Below, piece after piece: positions 8,563-17,658 of a DNA stretch of 64,000 nt. Source of the DNA: Paenibacillus profundus (GTDB lineage: Bacteria; Bacillota; Bacilli; Paenibacillales; Paenibacillaceae); the NCBI RefSeq assembly GCF_021369635.1, contig NZ_JAJNBZ010000001.1:496001-560000 (forward strand), given 5' to 3'. The notes beneath the pieces are model-generated. The model did no database searches. It had not been told where the DNA came from and worked only from the letters and a program-made list of their open reading frames with translations. Numbering within the stretch: the first letter of the stretch is position 1; each line of letters opens with the position of its first letter. A program made the translations under genes and the position numbers.

Positions 8563-10296
8563 TTGATTAGTCAATTGTCTTGGAAAATCGGGGGTCAGCA
8601 AGGGGAAGGCGTAGAAAGTACGGACCGTATTTTCTCGACGGCATTAAATCGTCTTGGTTATTATTTGTACGGCTATCGTCATTTTTCTTCCCGTATTAAG
8701 GGTGGACATACGAACAATAAAATCCGCATCAGCACGAAGCCGATTAGAGCGATTTCGGACGACTTGGATATTTTGGTCGCATTCGACCAAGAATCAATCG
8801 ATTTGAACGTTCATGAGCTGCGTTCTGGAGGCGTCATTGTAGCGGACGCGAAATTTAACCCGGTCGTTCCAGAAGGAAACGATGCGCGGTTGTTCGCGGT
8901 TCCGATTACGGCGATCGCAGAAGAACTGGGCGCCTCACTGATGAAAAATATGGTCGCTTCCGGCGCTTCGTGGGGATTGCTTGGGTTGCCGCTCGAAGTA
9001 TTTAACCAAGCGCTTGAAGAAGAATTCGGACGGAAAGGTCCGGCTGTCGTCGAGAAGAACGTGGAAGCGGCGCGCCGTGGCGCAGAATTTGTGCTGGAGC
9101 AAGCAGGCGGACCGCTGAACGAGTTCCAATTGGGGCCGGCAGATGGTAAGCAGAAGCTGTTCATGATCGGCAACGATGCAATGGGTTTGGGCGCGTTGGC
9201 TGCCGGTTGCCGGATTATGGCGGCCTATCCGATTACGCCAGCGTCTGAAATAATGGAATATTTGATTAAACGTCTGCCGAAGTTCGGTGGTACAGTCATT
9301 CAGACAGAGGATGAGATTGCTGCTATAACGATGGCAATTGGGGCGAACTATGGCGGTGTGCGGGCTATGACAGCGTCTGCCGGACCGGGGTTATCGTTGA
9401 AGACGGAAGCTATCGGCTTAGCTGGCATGACGGAAACGCCAATCGTAATTGTCAACACCCAGCGCGGGGGTCCAAGCACAGGTCTTCCGACGAAGCAAGA
9501 ACAGAGCGACTTGAACGCTATGATCTATGCGACACACGGTGAAATTCCGAAGATTGTAATCGCACCGAGTTCGATTGAAGAATGTTTCTACGATATGATC
9601 GAAGCGTTTAATTTAACTGAGAAATATCAAGTTCCGGTCATCGTCTTGACGGATCTTCAGCTCTCTCTCGGCAAGCAGTCCTGTGAAATGCTGGACTACG
9701 AGCAAATCGTCATCGACCGCGGCAAGCTGGTCAATGACTTGCCTCCGTTAGAAGAGCATAAACAATTCAAGCGTTACGAGCTCACCGAAGACGGCATTTC
9801 TCCTCGCGTAATCCCAGGAGAGAAGGGCGGACTGCATCACGTAACAGGCGTTGAGCATGACGAAACGGGACGTCCGTCGGAAAGTTCGGTTAACCGCAAA
9901 AATATGATGGACAAACGGCTGAATAAATTGAACGGTCTGCACATCACGAATGCAATCCATGTAGACGCACCCCATGAACAGCCAGATTTGCTCTTGGTTG
10001 GCATGGGTTCCACAGGAGGAACGATTGATGAAGCGCGGACAAAGCTTGAAGCCGAGGGCATCAAGACGAATCATATTACGGTCCGTCAAATCTATCCGTT
10101 CCCAGCGGATTTGTTCGCACCGCACGCGGAACGAGCGCAAGCAATCGTCGTTATCGAGAACAATGCGACCGGTCAATTGGCGGATCAAATCAAGCTGAAT
10201 GTCGGGTTCGGCGAGAAGACGCGCCGTATTAACAAATACGATGGCACGCCGTTCCTGCCTTCGGAATTGTACAAACAAAGCAAGGAGTTGGTCTAG
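8563..10296 (+). CDS. korA: 2-oxoacid:acceptor oxidoreductase, alpha subunit (gamma-alpha fusion)
   Basis: 577 aa. With KorB it oxidises a 2-oxoacid (probably 2-oxoglutarate or pyruvate) to the acyl-CoA and reduces ferredoxin. Residues ~10-185 are the gamma domain (KIGGQQGEGVES at the start, then IKGGHTNNKIRI). Residues ~200-400 are the alpha pyrimidine-binding domain, with AAYPITPASEIME, QTEDEIAAI and GVRAMTASAGPGLSL. A C-terminal domain follows. The start is TTG 8563 after AAAAGGAGTGG; the longer open frame from 8425 lacks a ribosome site and has no family resemblance. korB starts 2 nt after its stop. Substrate choice cannot be told from sequence. Confidence 0.93.
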   Translation: MISQLSWKIGGQQGEGVESTDRIFSTALNRLGYYLYGYRHFSSRIKGGHTNNKIRISTKPIRAISDDLDILVAFDQESIDLNVHELRSGGVIVADAKFNPVVPEGNDARLFAVPITAIAEELGASLMKNMVASGASWGLLGLPLEVFNQALEEEFGRKGPAVVEKNVEAARRGAEFVLEQAGGPLNEFQLGPADGKQKLFMIGNDAMGLGALAAGCRIMAAYPITPASEIMEYLIKRLPKFGGTVIQTEDEIAAITMAIGANYGGVRAMTASAGPGLSLKTEAIGLAGMTETPIVIVNTQRGGPSTGLPTKQEQSDLNAMIYATHGEIPKIVIAPSSIEECFYDMIEAFNLTEKYQVPVIVLTDLQLSLGKQSCEMLDYEQIVIDRGKLVNDLPPLEEHKQFKRYELTEDGISPRVIPGEKGGLHHVTGVEHDETGRPSESSVNRKNMMDKRLNKLNGLHITNAIHVDAPHEQPDLLLVGMGSTGGTIDEARTKLEAEGIKTNHITVRQIYPFPADLFAPHAERAQAIVVIENNATGQLADQIKLNVGFGEKTRRINKYDGTPFLPSELYKQSKELV

Positions 10297-10297
10297 A

Positions 10298-11164
10298 ATG
10301 GCTACGTTTAAAGAGTTCCGCAACAATGTGAAGCCGAATTGGTGCCCGGGCTGCGGTGATTTCTCGATACAAGCGGCCATTCAACGCGCAGCGGCCAACG
10401 TCGGCTTAGAGCCTGAACAATTAGCGGTCGTATCCGGTATCGGATGCTCCGGACGGATATCTGGATATATTAACGCATACGGCTTTCATAGCATCCATGG
10501 CCGCGCACTTCCAATAGCTCAAGGCTTGAAGCTGGCCAACCGTGATTTGACGGTTATCGCTTCCGGCGGTGACGGAGACGGCTTCGCCATCGGGATGGGG
10601 CATACGGTGCATGCGATTCGTCGAAACGTGAATATTACGTACATCGTAATGGACAACCAGATTTACGGCTTGACCAAAGGACAGACGTCTCCGCGGAGCG
10701 CAGTGGGCTTCAAGACAAAGAGTACGCCGGAAGGCGCTATCGAATCGACGCTTTCACCATTAGAAATTGCGATGGCATCCGGAGCAACCTTCGTTGCCCA
10801 GTCGTTCTCCAGCGATTTGAAACAACTAACGTCACTGATTGAAGAAGGGATCAAGCATGAAGGCTTCTCATTTATTAACGTATTTAGCCCATGTGTTACC
10901 TTCAACAAAATTAATACGTATGATTGGTTCAAGGAGAATATCATCAACCTGAATACGGTAGAGAACTATGACTCTTCGAACCGCATCATGGCCATGACGA
11001 AGCTGATGGAATCCGGCGGGATGATTACAGGACTTATATATCAGGATAAGACAAGAAAGAGTTATGAGAACCAGGTGGTGGGCTTCCGTCCGGAACCGCT
11101 CGCCAAGCAAAATTTGCAAATTTCGCCTACCGATTTCGAGAAATTGGTGGCAGAATTCAAATAA
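10298..11164 (+). CDS. korB: 2-oxoacid:ferredoxin oxidoreductase, beta subunit
   Basis: 288 aa, the thiamine diphosphate-binding subunit. NWCPGCGDFSIQAA near the N-terminus and GIGCSGRISGY carry the conserved cysteines. GGDGDGFAIG with VMDNQIYGLTKGQTSP is the TPP/Mg signature (GDGD and N). ATG 10298 follows the korA stop by one base, with AAGGAG inside the korA end, so the two are translationally linked. A strong terminator follows. Together with korA this is the enzyme type many aerobic Firmicutes carry beside miaB. Confidence 0.94.
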   Translation: MATFKEFRNNVKPNWCPGCGDFSIQAAIQRAAANVGLEPEQLAVVSGIGCSGRISGYINAYGFHSIHGRALPIAQGLKLANRDLTVIASGGDGDGFAIGMGHTVHAIRRNVNITYIVMDNQIYGLTKGQTSPRSAVGFKTKSTPEGAIESTLSPLEIAMASGATFVAQSFSSDLKQLTSLIEEGIKHEGFSFINVFSPCVTFNKINTYDWFKENIINLNTVENYDSSNRIMAMTKLMESGGMITGLIYQDKTRKSYENQVVGFRPEPLAKQNLQISPTDFEKLVAEFK

Positions 11165-11173
11165 TTGTTGAAA

Positions 11174-11208
11174 AAGACATGCGTCAATTGACGCATGTCT
11201 TGTTTATT
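11174..11208 (+). terminator. korAB terminator
   Basis: AAGACATGCGTC pairs with GACGCATGTCTT (12 bp, loop AATT), followed by TGTTTATTTTT. Confidence 0.9.
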
Positions 11209-11230
11209 TTTCTAGTATAAGTAGTATAAT
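11203..11230 (+). promoter_or_regulatory. Probable pduL promoter
   Basis: A perfect TATAAT at 11225-11230 with a weak TTTATT 16 bp upstream, just behind the korB terminator. Confidence 0.5.
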
Positions 11231-11278
11231 ATGAGTTGGTACTAGCTAGAGAGAACACATACGTGAGGTGGATGAGAA

Positions 11279-11848
11279 ATGAAAACTGTACCCGTTGGCG
11301 TATCTGCTCGCCATATTCATTTAACCCAAGAACATGTTGAAGCATTATTTGGACCTGGGTATCAATTGACGGAATTTAAGCCGTTGTCTCAACCGGGACA
11401 ATTTGCTGCAAATGAAACCGTTGAAGTTATCGGACCGAAAGGATCCTTTAATAAAGTACGTATTTTGGGACCGGCACGCCCGGCTTCTCAATTGGAAATT
11501 TCCCGTACGGATTCCTTCGCTATCGGTGTGAAAGCTCCTGTGCGCGAATCCGGCGATATTAATGGAACTCCAGGCATCTTGGTCAAAGGGCCTGCAGGAG
11601 AAGTGGAATTGCAAGATGGCGTTATCGTCGCAGCTCGTCATATTCACTTTCATACATCAGACGCTGAAAAATATGGCATTCAAGACAAACAGAAGCTCCG
11701 CGTTGCTGTAGGTGGCGAACGTGGTGTCGTATTCGATAACGTTGTCGCACGCGTATCTGCGAACTTCGCGCTTGATATGCACATCGATACGGATGAAGCA
11801 AACGCAGCGGGCGTCAAGAACGGCGACACTGCGGAGATCATTGACTAA
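11279..11848 (+). CDS. pduL: PduL-type phosphate acyltransferase
   Basis: 189 aa. PduL moves an acyl group between CoA and phosphate (acetyl- or propionyl-CoA to the acyl phosphate) and is unrelated to Pta. Two beta-barrel halves are visible, each with the metal-binding motif: SARHIHLTQEHVEALFG near residue 10 and AARHIHFHTSDAEKYG near residue 120. There is no N-terminal microcompartment targeting helix, and no shell genes are near, so it is likely a soluble housekeeping form. AGGTGGATGAG precedes ATG 11279. Its place behind korAB suggests acyl-CoA made there can be turned into acyl phosphate and ATP; that link is inference. Confidence 0.92.
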   Translation: MKTVPVGVSARHIHLTQEHVEALFGPGYQLTEFKPLSQPGQFAANETVEVIGPKGSFNKVRILGPARPASQLEISRTDSFAIGVKAPVRESGDINGTPGILVKGPAGEVELQDGVIVAARHIHFHTSDAEKYGIQDKQKLRVAVGGERGVVFDNVVARVSANFALDMHIDTDEANAAGVKNGDTAEIID

Positions 11849-11882
11849 TTCACGCATAACTTTACAATAGGTCACATCAGAG

Positions 11883-11921
11883 AATGCAGCATGTCCACTC
11901 CGGACTTGCTGCATTTTTTTT
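11883..11921 (+). terminator. pduL terminator
   Basis: AATGCAGCA pairs with TGCTGCATT; after one mismatch GTCC/GGAC extends the stem. Eight T follow. Confidence 0.92.
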
Positions 11922-11993
11922 AATATGATGATATCGGGAGCGTTCAATGCTTAACGACATTGCTGTCAAAAAGAGATTCTGCATATCACAGAA

Positions 11994-12023
11994 TTGATGT
12001 TCAATTCCCCTAATGGTATAATT
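11994..12023 (+). promoter_or_regulatory. Probable miaB promoter
   Basis: TTGATG (11994-11999), 18 bp, TATAAT (12018-12023). Confidence 0.65.
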
Positions 12024-12126
12024 TGAAGTAATGCTTTTTTAGCTACTACCTTACAAAATTACGAATTATACAGAGAATGAATAAGAGGAATATACTATCA
12101 CAAACCAAGAAGAGGGAGTGGCCGAC

Positions 12127-13680
12127 ATGAGCAAAAAGTCGAAGGATTACTCCAAATATTTTGATTTCTCGAACGCAAAAGTTATTTCCGAAGATGAACA
12201 CGGTAAACGCATCCGTATAAATGGTCGTGAAATCAACATTATTTCGGAGCCAAACCAACGTGAAGAGAAGCAGCGCGGCAAGCAAGATATTCAAGTTCAT
12301 TACGACAATGCAGTCGCGGAAGAGTTGCAAGGTCTCGGGAACGGGAAGAAATATCTAATCTATACGTTCGGCTGTCAGATGAACGAGCACGACTCCGAAA
12401 CGATGAGCGGATTGCTCGAACAGATGGGGTATGAGAAGACCGATGAAAGAAAGCGAGCGGATATCATTTTGCTGAACACCTGCGCGATTCGAGAAAATGC
12501 GGAGGATAAAGTATTCGGTGAGCTGGGACATTTAAAGACATTGAAGCTGGAAAAGCCGGGCCTCGTGCTTGGGGTATGCGGCTGCATGTCGCAGGAAGAA
12601 AATGTAGTCAACCGCATCATGCAAAAGCATCATTTTGTCGATATTATTTTCGGCACGCACAATATACACCGTCTTCCTTATTTAGTGCGCGACGCTTTGT
12701 TCAATAAGGAAATGGTTGTCGAAGTGTGGTCGAAAGAAGGCGACATCATCGAGAATCTTCCGAAGAAGCGCGAAGGCATGCGCGGCTGGGTGAACATTAT
12801 GTACGGATGTGATAAGTTCTGCACATACTGCATCGTTCCCTATACCCGGGGGAAGGAGCGCAGCCGCCGTCCTGAGGACGTGATCGCGGAAGTGCGTGAG
12901 CTTGCCCGTCAAGGCTTTAAAGAGATTACTTTGCTGGGACAGAACGTCAATGCATACGGCAAAGATTTTACAGATATGAAATATACGTTCGGGGATCTGA
13001 TGGATGACATTCGCAAGGTTGACATTCCACGGATTCGATTCACGACTTCCCATCCACGAGATTTCGATGATCATCTGGTGGAAGTGTTGGCGAAACGCGG
13101 CAATTTGGTGGAACATATCCATCTGCCGGTACAGTCCGGGAGCAGCGAAATATTGAAGAAAATGAGCCGCAAGTATGATCGTGAACTGTTTTTGGATCTG
13201 GCCGGGAAAATTAAAAAGGCCATTCCTGACGTTGTGCTGTCGACGGATATTATCGTCGGTTTCCCTGGAGAAAGCGACGAGCAATTTGAAGAGACCATGT
13301 CGCTGGTGAAGGAAGTGGAATTCGACTTTGCCTTTACGTTCATCTATTCCCCGCGTGAAGGAACACCAGCAGCCGGAATGGAAGATAACGTTCCGATGGA
13401 TGTGAAGAAGGCCAGATTGCAGCGATTAAATGAATTGATGAAACAGCTTAGCCGCAAGAGCAATGAAAAGCTGCTTGGCGAAACGGTGGAAGTGCTCGTC
13501 GAAGGCGAAAGCAAGAACAATTCGGACATTTTATCCGGCCGTACGCGCACGAACAAGCTCGTTCATTTCGCAGGATCGAAGGAATTGATTGGCCAATTCG
13601 TCAACGTCAAGGTGTATGATGTCATGACATTTTACATTAAAGGCGAGCTTGTCACAGAACCGATGCAAATAAGTTCTTAA
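12127..13680 (+). CDS. miaB: tRNA-2-methylthio-N6-dimethylallyladenosine synthase MiaB
   Basis: 517 aa. MiaB is a radical-SAM enzyme that adds the 2-methylthio group to i6A37 of tRNAs reading UNN codons. Parts in order: a ~65-residue N-terminal extension typical of Bacillales; the UPF0004 domain with the cluster cysteines in [22 protein letters not shown] and [10 protein letters not shown]; the radical-SAM motif [15 protein letters not shown]; and a TRAM RNA-binding domain from ~455. ATG 12127 is chosen, since GAGGGAG ends 8 nt before it and the GTG at 12118 overlaps that site. The ricA gene follows, the same pair as ymcB-ymcA in B. subtilis. Confidence 0.96.
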   Translation: MSKKSKDYSKYFDFSNAKVISEDEHGKRIRINGREINIISEPNQREEKQRGKQDIQVHYDNAVAEELQGLGNGKKYLIYTFGCQMNEHDSETMSGLLEQMGYEKTDERKRADIILLNTCAIRENAEDKVFGELGHLKTLKLEKPGLVLGVCGCMSQEENVVNRIMQKHHFVDIIFGTHNIHRLPYLVRDALFNKEMVVEVWSKEGDIIENLPKKREGMRGWVNIMYGCDKFCTYCIVPYTRGKERSRRPEDVIAEVRELARQGFKEITLLGQNVNAYGKDFTDMKYTFGDLMDDIRKVDIPRIRFTTSHPRDFDDHLVEVLAKRGNLVEHIHLPVQSGSSEILKKMSRKYDRELFLDLAGKIKKAIPDVVLSTDIIVGFPGESDEQFEETMSLVKEVEFDFAFTFIYSPREGTPAAGMEDNVPMDVKKARLQRLNELMKQLSRKSNEKLLGETVEVLVEGESKNNSDILSGRTRTNKLVHFAGSKELIGQFVNVKVYDVMTFYIKGELVTEPMQISS

Positions 13681-13767
13681 AATTTTCCTCTTTTTAGGTT
13701 ACAATGAACAGAGGATGCTTGATACATTTTCCAATACACTAGTTCGAATAGATGGGAGAGGTTCTCA

Positions 13768-14247
13768 TTGTCGCAACAATCACAATCTTCGCCGCAAGAC
13801 TCGCATCAAGCCCATCAGACGGGCTGCGGTATACCTTCGTTCAATACGCGCGATTTACTCGTGCGCGATGATATTATGGCAAAGGCCAAACAAATGGCCG
13901 AATTGATATGCACAACTGACGAAGTGCAGCATTATCAGCAGGCAGAGAAGCTGGTTCAACAGCATAAGCGTGTGCAGGAGCTCATCCCCCTCATCAAGAA
14001 GAAGCAGAAGGAAATCGTCGCTTTCAAATCGTTCAAGAACGAGCAAATGGTAGACAAAATTGAAACGGAGATCAATTCGCTTCAAGATGAGCTGGATAAC
14101 ATTCCGCTCGTTGTTGAATTTCAACAGAGTCAGAGCGATGTAAACTACTTGTTGCAGCTCATTATGTCCGTCATTCGAGATACGGTGTCGGATAAAATTA
14201 ATGTAGAGGCGGCAACACCAGAGGATCCGGAGACATGCAGTGACTAA
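13768..14247 (+). CDS. ricA: RicA (YmcA) family regulator
   Basis: 159 aa; a mostly helical YlbF/YmcA-family protein. In B. subtilis RicA joins RicF and RicT in an Fe-S-bearing complex that assists RNase Y in mRNA processing and promotes sporulation, competence and biofilm formation. The conserved part runs from DDIMAKAKQMAELI through VQQHKRVQELIPLIKKKQKE to VEFQQSQSDVNYLLQLI. Cysteines occur in the N-terminal GCGIPSF, in LICTTDE and in the C-terminal TCSD. The start is TTG 13768 with GGGAGAGG upstream; the N-terminus is longer and Q/S/H-rich compared with the family. Placement right after miaB supports the call. Confidence 0.9.
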   Translation: MSQQSQSSPQDSHQAHQTGCGIPSFNTRDLLVRDDIMAKAKQMAELICTTDEVQHYQQAEKLVQQHKRVQELIPLIKKKQKEIVAFKSFKNEQMVDKIETEINSLQDELDNIPLVVEFQQSQSDVNYLLQLIMSVIRDTVSDKINVEAATPEDPETCSD

Positions 14248-14264
14248 GGTCTGCACAATGTAGG

Positions 14265-14294
14265 AACCAGCACCAGAGCGGTGCTGGTTTTTTT
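14265..14294 (+). terminator. ricA terminator
   Basis: AACCAGCACC/GGTGCTGGTT (10 bp, loop AGAGC) plus seven T. Confidence 0.95.
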
Positions 14295-14718
14295 GTTTTT
14301 TATTTTGCAATATAGAATATATAAAAGTCATAGCGGAAGATCTTTTCATCTGGGAGTCGTCCCTTTCCCCATCGCGGAGAAGATATGCCTGTTTCATCCC
14401 TTGCCGTACTCTCCCCTTCATTCAGACTGATAGCATTACGCTTTCATTCAAACGAAACATACTGCCAGTCTTTCGTACAATGCCCTTAGCTCCATTCTCC
14501 CATACTGTCAGGAAGGAAAACGTCTAGGATAAAGAAAAGCCCTGCTTTTTCGTATGCCATACCATGAAACGACTGATTATACTGGCAGTTATCCAGAGCA
14601 AGTAGTCGATTTATGAACATAGGAAAGAGATAATGACAATTTATTGAACGAAATCGACAGTGTTATGGATAACAGTTGTCAAATGTGAGACAAATTTAAA
14701 ATATATATGTGGGATATA
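14295..14718. other. Non-coding stretch before the pilus operon
   Basis: No gene is supported here. The only structure seen is a distant inverted repeat, ACTGCCAGT (14461-14469) against ACTGGCAGT (14581-14589). In many relatives cotE and mutS would be expected after ricA; neither is present nor recognisable as a remnant. Confidence 0.5.
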
Positions 14719-14748
14719 TTGACAATGGGAATAGGGTATGGTTATATA
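14719..14748 (+). promoter_or_regulatory. Promoter of the type IV pilus operon
   Basis: Perfect TTGACA (14719-14724), 17-18 bp, TTATAT/TATATA (14742-14748). Just downstream lies the 10-bp palindrome TAAGCGCTTA (14765-14774). Confidence 0.75.
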
Positions 14749-14844
14749 GCACTAAGAAAAAGTTTAAGCGCTTATCGTTATAGGTATATAGTATTACATA
14801 TTTGAGGCAGGAAATAGTCATCAATACTCTGTACGAGGTGACTC

Positions 14845-16542
14845 ATGAAGCAGCGCAAGCGAATCGGAGAATTATTGGTCGACGTCGGTCTCATTACACC
14901 TACCCAATTGCAACATGCTTTGGCGGAGCAAGCGAAGCGGAAAGGTCGTTTAGGAGATATTTTGCTGTCGGAAGGTTTCATTAATGAGCAGCAGTTAATC
15001 GAAGTGTTGGAATTCCAATTAGGGATTCCTCACATCCAGCTATACCGCCAACAGATCGATCAGCAAGCCATTGATCTCATTTCGCAGCGTCTTGCCGAAC
15101 AATACCGGGTTCTTCCTTTGCGAATTGACGGGTCGAAGCTCATCGTAGCTATGGAGGATCCGTTGGATTATTATGCTCTTGAAGAGTTGCGTCTTGCCAC
15201 CGGATACCGGATTGAACCGACAATTGCCTCGCGAGAGGAGCTTGCGCGCACGATTCGGCGTTATTACGGAATGCAGGAATCGGTGGACGAAATGCTGCAG
15301 CAGCTGCAGATGCATGAGGAAGAATCATTATCCGCCCAACTCGAAGACGAGCAATCCCCAGTTGTCAGAACGGTAAATCAATTAATTACACAGGCAGTTA
15401 ATATGCGGGCGAGCGATATTCACCTCGATTCTCAAGATGATGAACTAGTAATTCGTTATCGTGTAGATGGCGTGCTTCGTACCGAGCGGACGCTTCCTAA
15501 GCATATGCAGAATGTTATTGTAGCCCGAATCAAAATTTTGGCCGACTTGAACTTGACTGAACGCCGTTTGCCTCAGGACGGCCGGTTCGAATGGCTCCAC
15601 GATCATGCTCAATGGGACGTTCGCGTCTCTACTCTTCCTACGATCCATGGCGAGAAAGTCGTCATGCGGTTGCTCAATCAGCACCACGGCCTGACCGGGT
15701 TGGAACAGCTCGGTTTCACCCCACATAATTTAACTCAATTTCAGCAAGCAATACAATCGACATATGGCATTGTACTGCTGACCGGACCGACCGGCAGCGG
15801 CAAATCAACAACTTTATATGCGGCGCTATCTCAGCTTTATCACGAGGGCATCAATGTTATGACGATTGAAGATCCGGTCGAATATCAGCTGCCGGGAATC
15901 AATCAGGTGCAAGTCAACGCGGCAATTGGGATGACCTTTGCCCGCGGGTTAAGGGCGATGTTGCGTCAAGATCCGAATATTATTATGGTCGGAGAGATTC
16001 GCGATCTGGAAACGGCAGAAATCGCCATTCGAGCGGCGATGACCGGGCATCTTGTACTGAGCACCTTACATACGAACAGCGCTGTTAATACGATGACACG
16101 ATTGATGGATATGGGGGTAGAGCCGTATCTTGTCTCCTCATCTCTGCTCTGTGTCGCCGGGCAAAGGCTCGTGCGGAAGGTCTGCCCGCACTGTGCGCGG
16201 CCATATAGACCTGCATTGGAAGAGTGCGAGTGGTTAGGACGATATAACTTGCCAGTCGATGGGTTGCGACGCGGCGAAGGGTGCGAAACATGCTCACGGA
16301 CCGGATATCGGGGAAGACTGGCCATTCATGAGGTGCTGACGATGGATGATAAGCTGCGGATGCTCACCATGAATAAACGTCCGGATAGTGAATACCGTGC
16401 GGCGGCTGCCGAGCAGAACTTTGCCTCTCTATTCGAGGATGGTCTGCGCAAAGCGGCAGATGGTCTAACGACGATTAGCGAGGTGTTCCGCGTAGCGAGC
16501 CCGACGGATGAAGAACGGCAGGAAAGGGGTATGCAGAACTAA
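14845..16542 (+). CDS. pilB: Type IV pilus extension ATPase PilB (GspE family)
   Basis: 565 aa. PilB is the cytoplasmic hexameric motor that powers pilus assembly. Residues ~1-150 are the GspE/MshE N-terminal domain (RIGELLVDVGLITPTQLQ). The ATPase core carries GPTGSGKST (314-322), the Asp/Walker B box around NIIMVGEIRD, and two CxxC pairs at 447/450 and 480/483 that bind zinc, as in true PilB/GspE assembly motors. ATG 14845 follows GAGGTGA. It heads an eight-gene plus-strand cluster; pilT starts directly after its stop. Confidence 0.95.
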   Translation: MKQRKRIGELLVDVGLITPTQLQHALAEQAKRKGRLGDILLSEGFINEQQLIEVLEFQLGIPHIQLYRQQIDQQAIDLISQRLAEQYRVLPLRIDGSKLIVAMEDPLDYYALEELRLATGYRIEPTIASREELARTIRRYYGMQESVDEMLQQLQMHEEESLSAQLEDEQSPVVRTVNQLITQAVNMRASDIHLDSQDDELVIRYRVDGVLRTERTLPKHMQNVIVARIKILADLNLTERRLPQDGRFEWLHDHAQWDVRVSTLPTIHGEKVVMRLLNQHHGLTGLEQLGFTPHNLTQFQQAIQSTYGIVLLTGPTGSGKSTTLYAALSQLYHEGINVMTIEDPVEYQLPGINQVQVNAAIGMTFARGLRAMLRQDPNIIMVGEIRDLETAEIAIRAAMTGHLVLSTLHTNSAVNTMTRLMDMGVEPYLVSSSLLCVAGQRLVRKVCPHCARPYRPALEECEWLGRYNLPVDGLRRGEGCETCSRTGYRGRLAIHEVLTMDDKLRMLTMNKRPDSEYRAAAAEQNFASLFEDGLRKAADGLTTISEVFRVASPTDEERQERGMQN

Positions 16543-17616
16543 ATGAGCATTTTAAAGCATTGGTCCGAGTGGCTTGCAATCGCAGTGGCCAAGGAAGCGT
16601 CCGACATGCATCTGTCACCTGATATGCCCCCGATGATGCGCGTGATGGGCGAATTGCAGGTGATGGGGAACCGCATTCTGACTGGAACGGACTGTACCGA
16701 GCTGTGTGAAGGGTTATTGTCGCAGCAGCAATGGAAGCAATTCGTCATCCGGGGGGATGTGGATGCCGCAATCCAGCACAGCGAGGCTGTTCGCATCCGT
16801 CTGCATGTGTATCGCATGCAAGGAAATCCATGTCTTGCGGCCCGGATCGTTCATAGCAAGGCGGCCTCCATCGATTCGTTGGGACTGCCAGAAATCACGC
16901 GACAGCTTATTCAACAGAAGCAAGGACTTGTGCTTGTCGTTGGTCCGACGGGCAGCGGGAAGTCGACTACGCTGGGTGCTTTTGTGAACGAATTGAATCG
17001 GACGAAGCCGCTCCATATTGTGACGCTGGAGGATCCGGTGGAAAAGGTGCATCGCTCCCAAAAAGGTCTTGTTCATCAAAGGGAAATTGGAATTGACACG
17101 CCTACGTTTTATGATGGCTTGCGTGCTGCGCTACGGCAGGATCCAGACATTATCGTCATAGGAGAAATGAGGGACAATGACACTATCTCGACAGCCCTGA
17201 GTGCTGCAGAGACGGGGCATCTCGTATTCGGAACTCTGCATACGTCCAATGCCGCCATGGCTATCGATCGGCTCATCGACAGCTTTCCAGGCGAGACGCA
17301 GCAGCATATCCGCTCGCAATTGGCGTCGGTGCTCGTTGGCGTAGTGGCGCAGCGTCTGGTGCGAAGACAGTATGAGAAGGGGATGACAGGCATATTCGAA
17401 TTGCTGGTCAATATTCCAGCAGTGGCGCACTGCATCCGCTCGGGCAGGACACATCAATTGCCCGGTATTATGCTGACGAGCCGAGCCAACGGTATGATTA
17501 CCTTTTCCCAAGCGTTTGCAGACGCGGCGGCCAGCGGACTCATAGCTTATGATGCGGTGCAGCCGGATATCGATAGAGGCGCAGAACTTGGAGAAGCGGT
17601 TCGAGGCGAACACTAA
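16543..17616 (+). CDS. pilT: Type IV pilus retraction ATPase PilT
   Basis: 357 aa, the PilT length. It drives pilus disassembly and hence twitching or DNA uptake. Walker A is GPTGSGKST (134-142), followed by HIVTLEDPVEKVH, the Walker B region DPDIIVIGEMRD, the TAL-AAETGHLV stretch and FGTLHTSNA. The C-terminal segment with IRSGRTHQLP corresponds to the PilT retraction motif region. The zinc cysteines of PilB are absent, as expected. ATG 16543 is adjacent to the pilB stop, with GGAAAGGGGT upstream. The presence of both motors argues for a dynamic pilus and not a fixed pseudopilus. Confidence 0.94.
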   Translation: MSILKHWSEWLAIAVAKEASDMHLSPDMPPMMRVMGELQVMGNRILTGTDCTELCEGLLSQQQWKQFVIRGDVDAAIQHSEAVRIRLHVYRMQGNPCLAARIVHSKAASIDSLGLPEITRQLIQQKQGLVLVVGPTGSGKSTTLGAFVNELNRTKPLHIVTLEDPVEKVHRSQKGLVHQREIGIDTPTFYDGLRAALRQDPDIIVIGEMRDNDTISTALSAAETGHLVFGTLHTSNAAMAIDRLIDSFPGETQQHIRSQLASVLVGVVAQRLVRRQYEKGMTGIFELLVNIPAVAHCIRSGRTHQLPGIMLTSRANGMITFSQAFADAAASGLIAYDAVQPDIDRGAELGEAVRGEH

Positions 17617-17658
17617 ATTAAAGCGCTTATATATTTGGGTGAAATGAGGTTGTTAACG

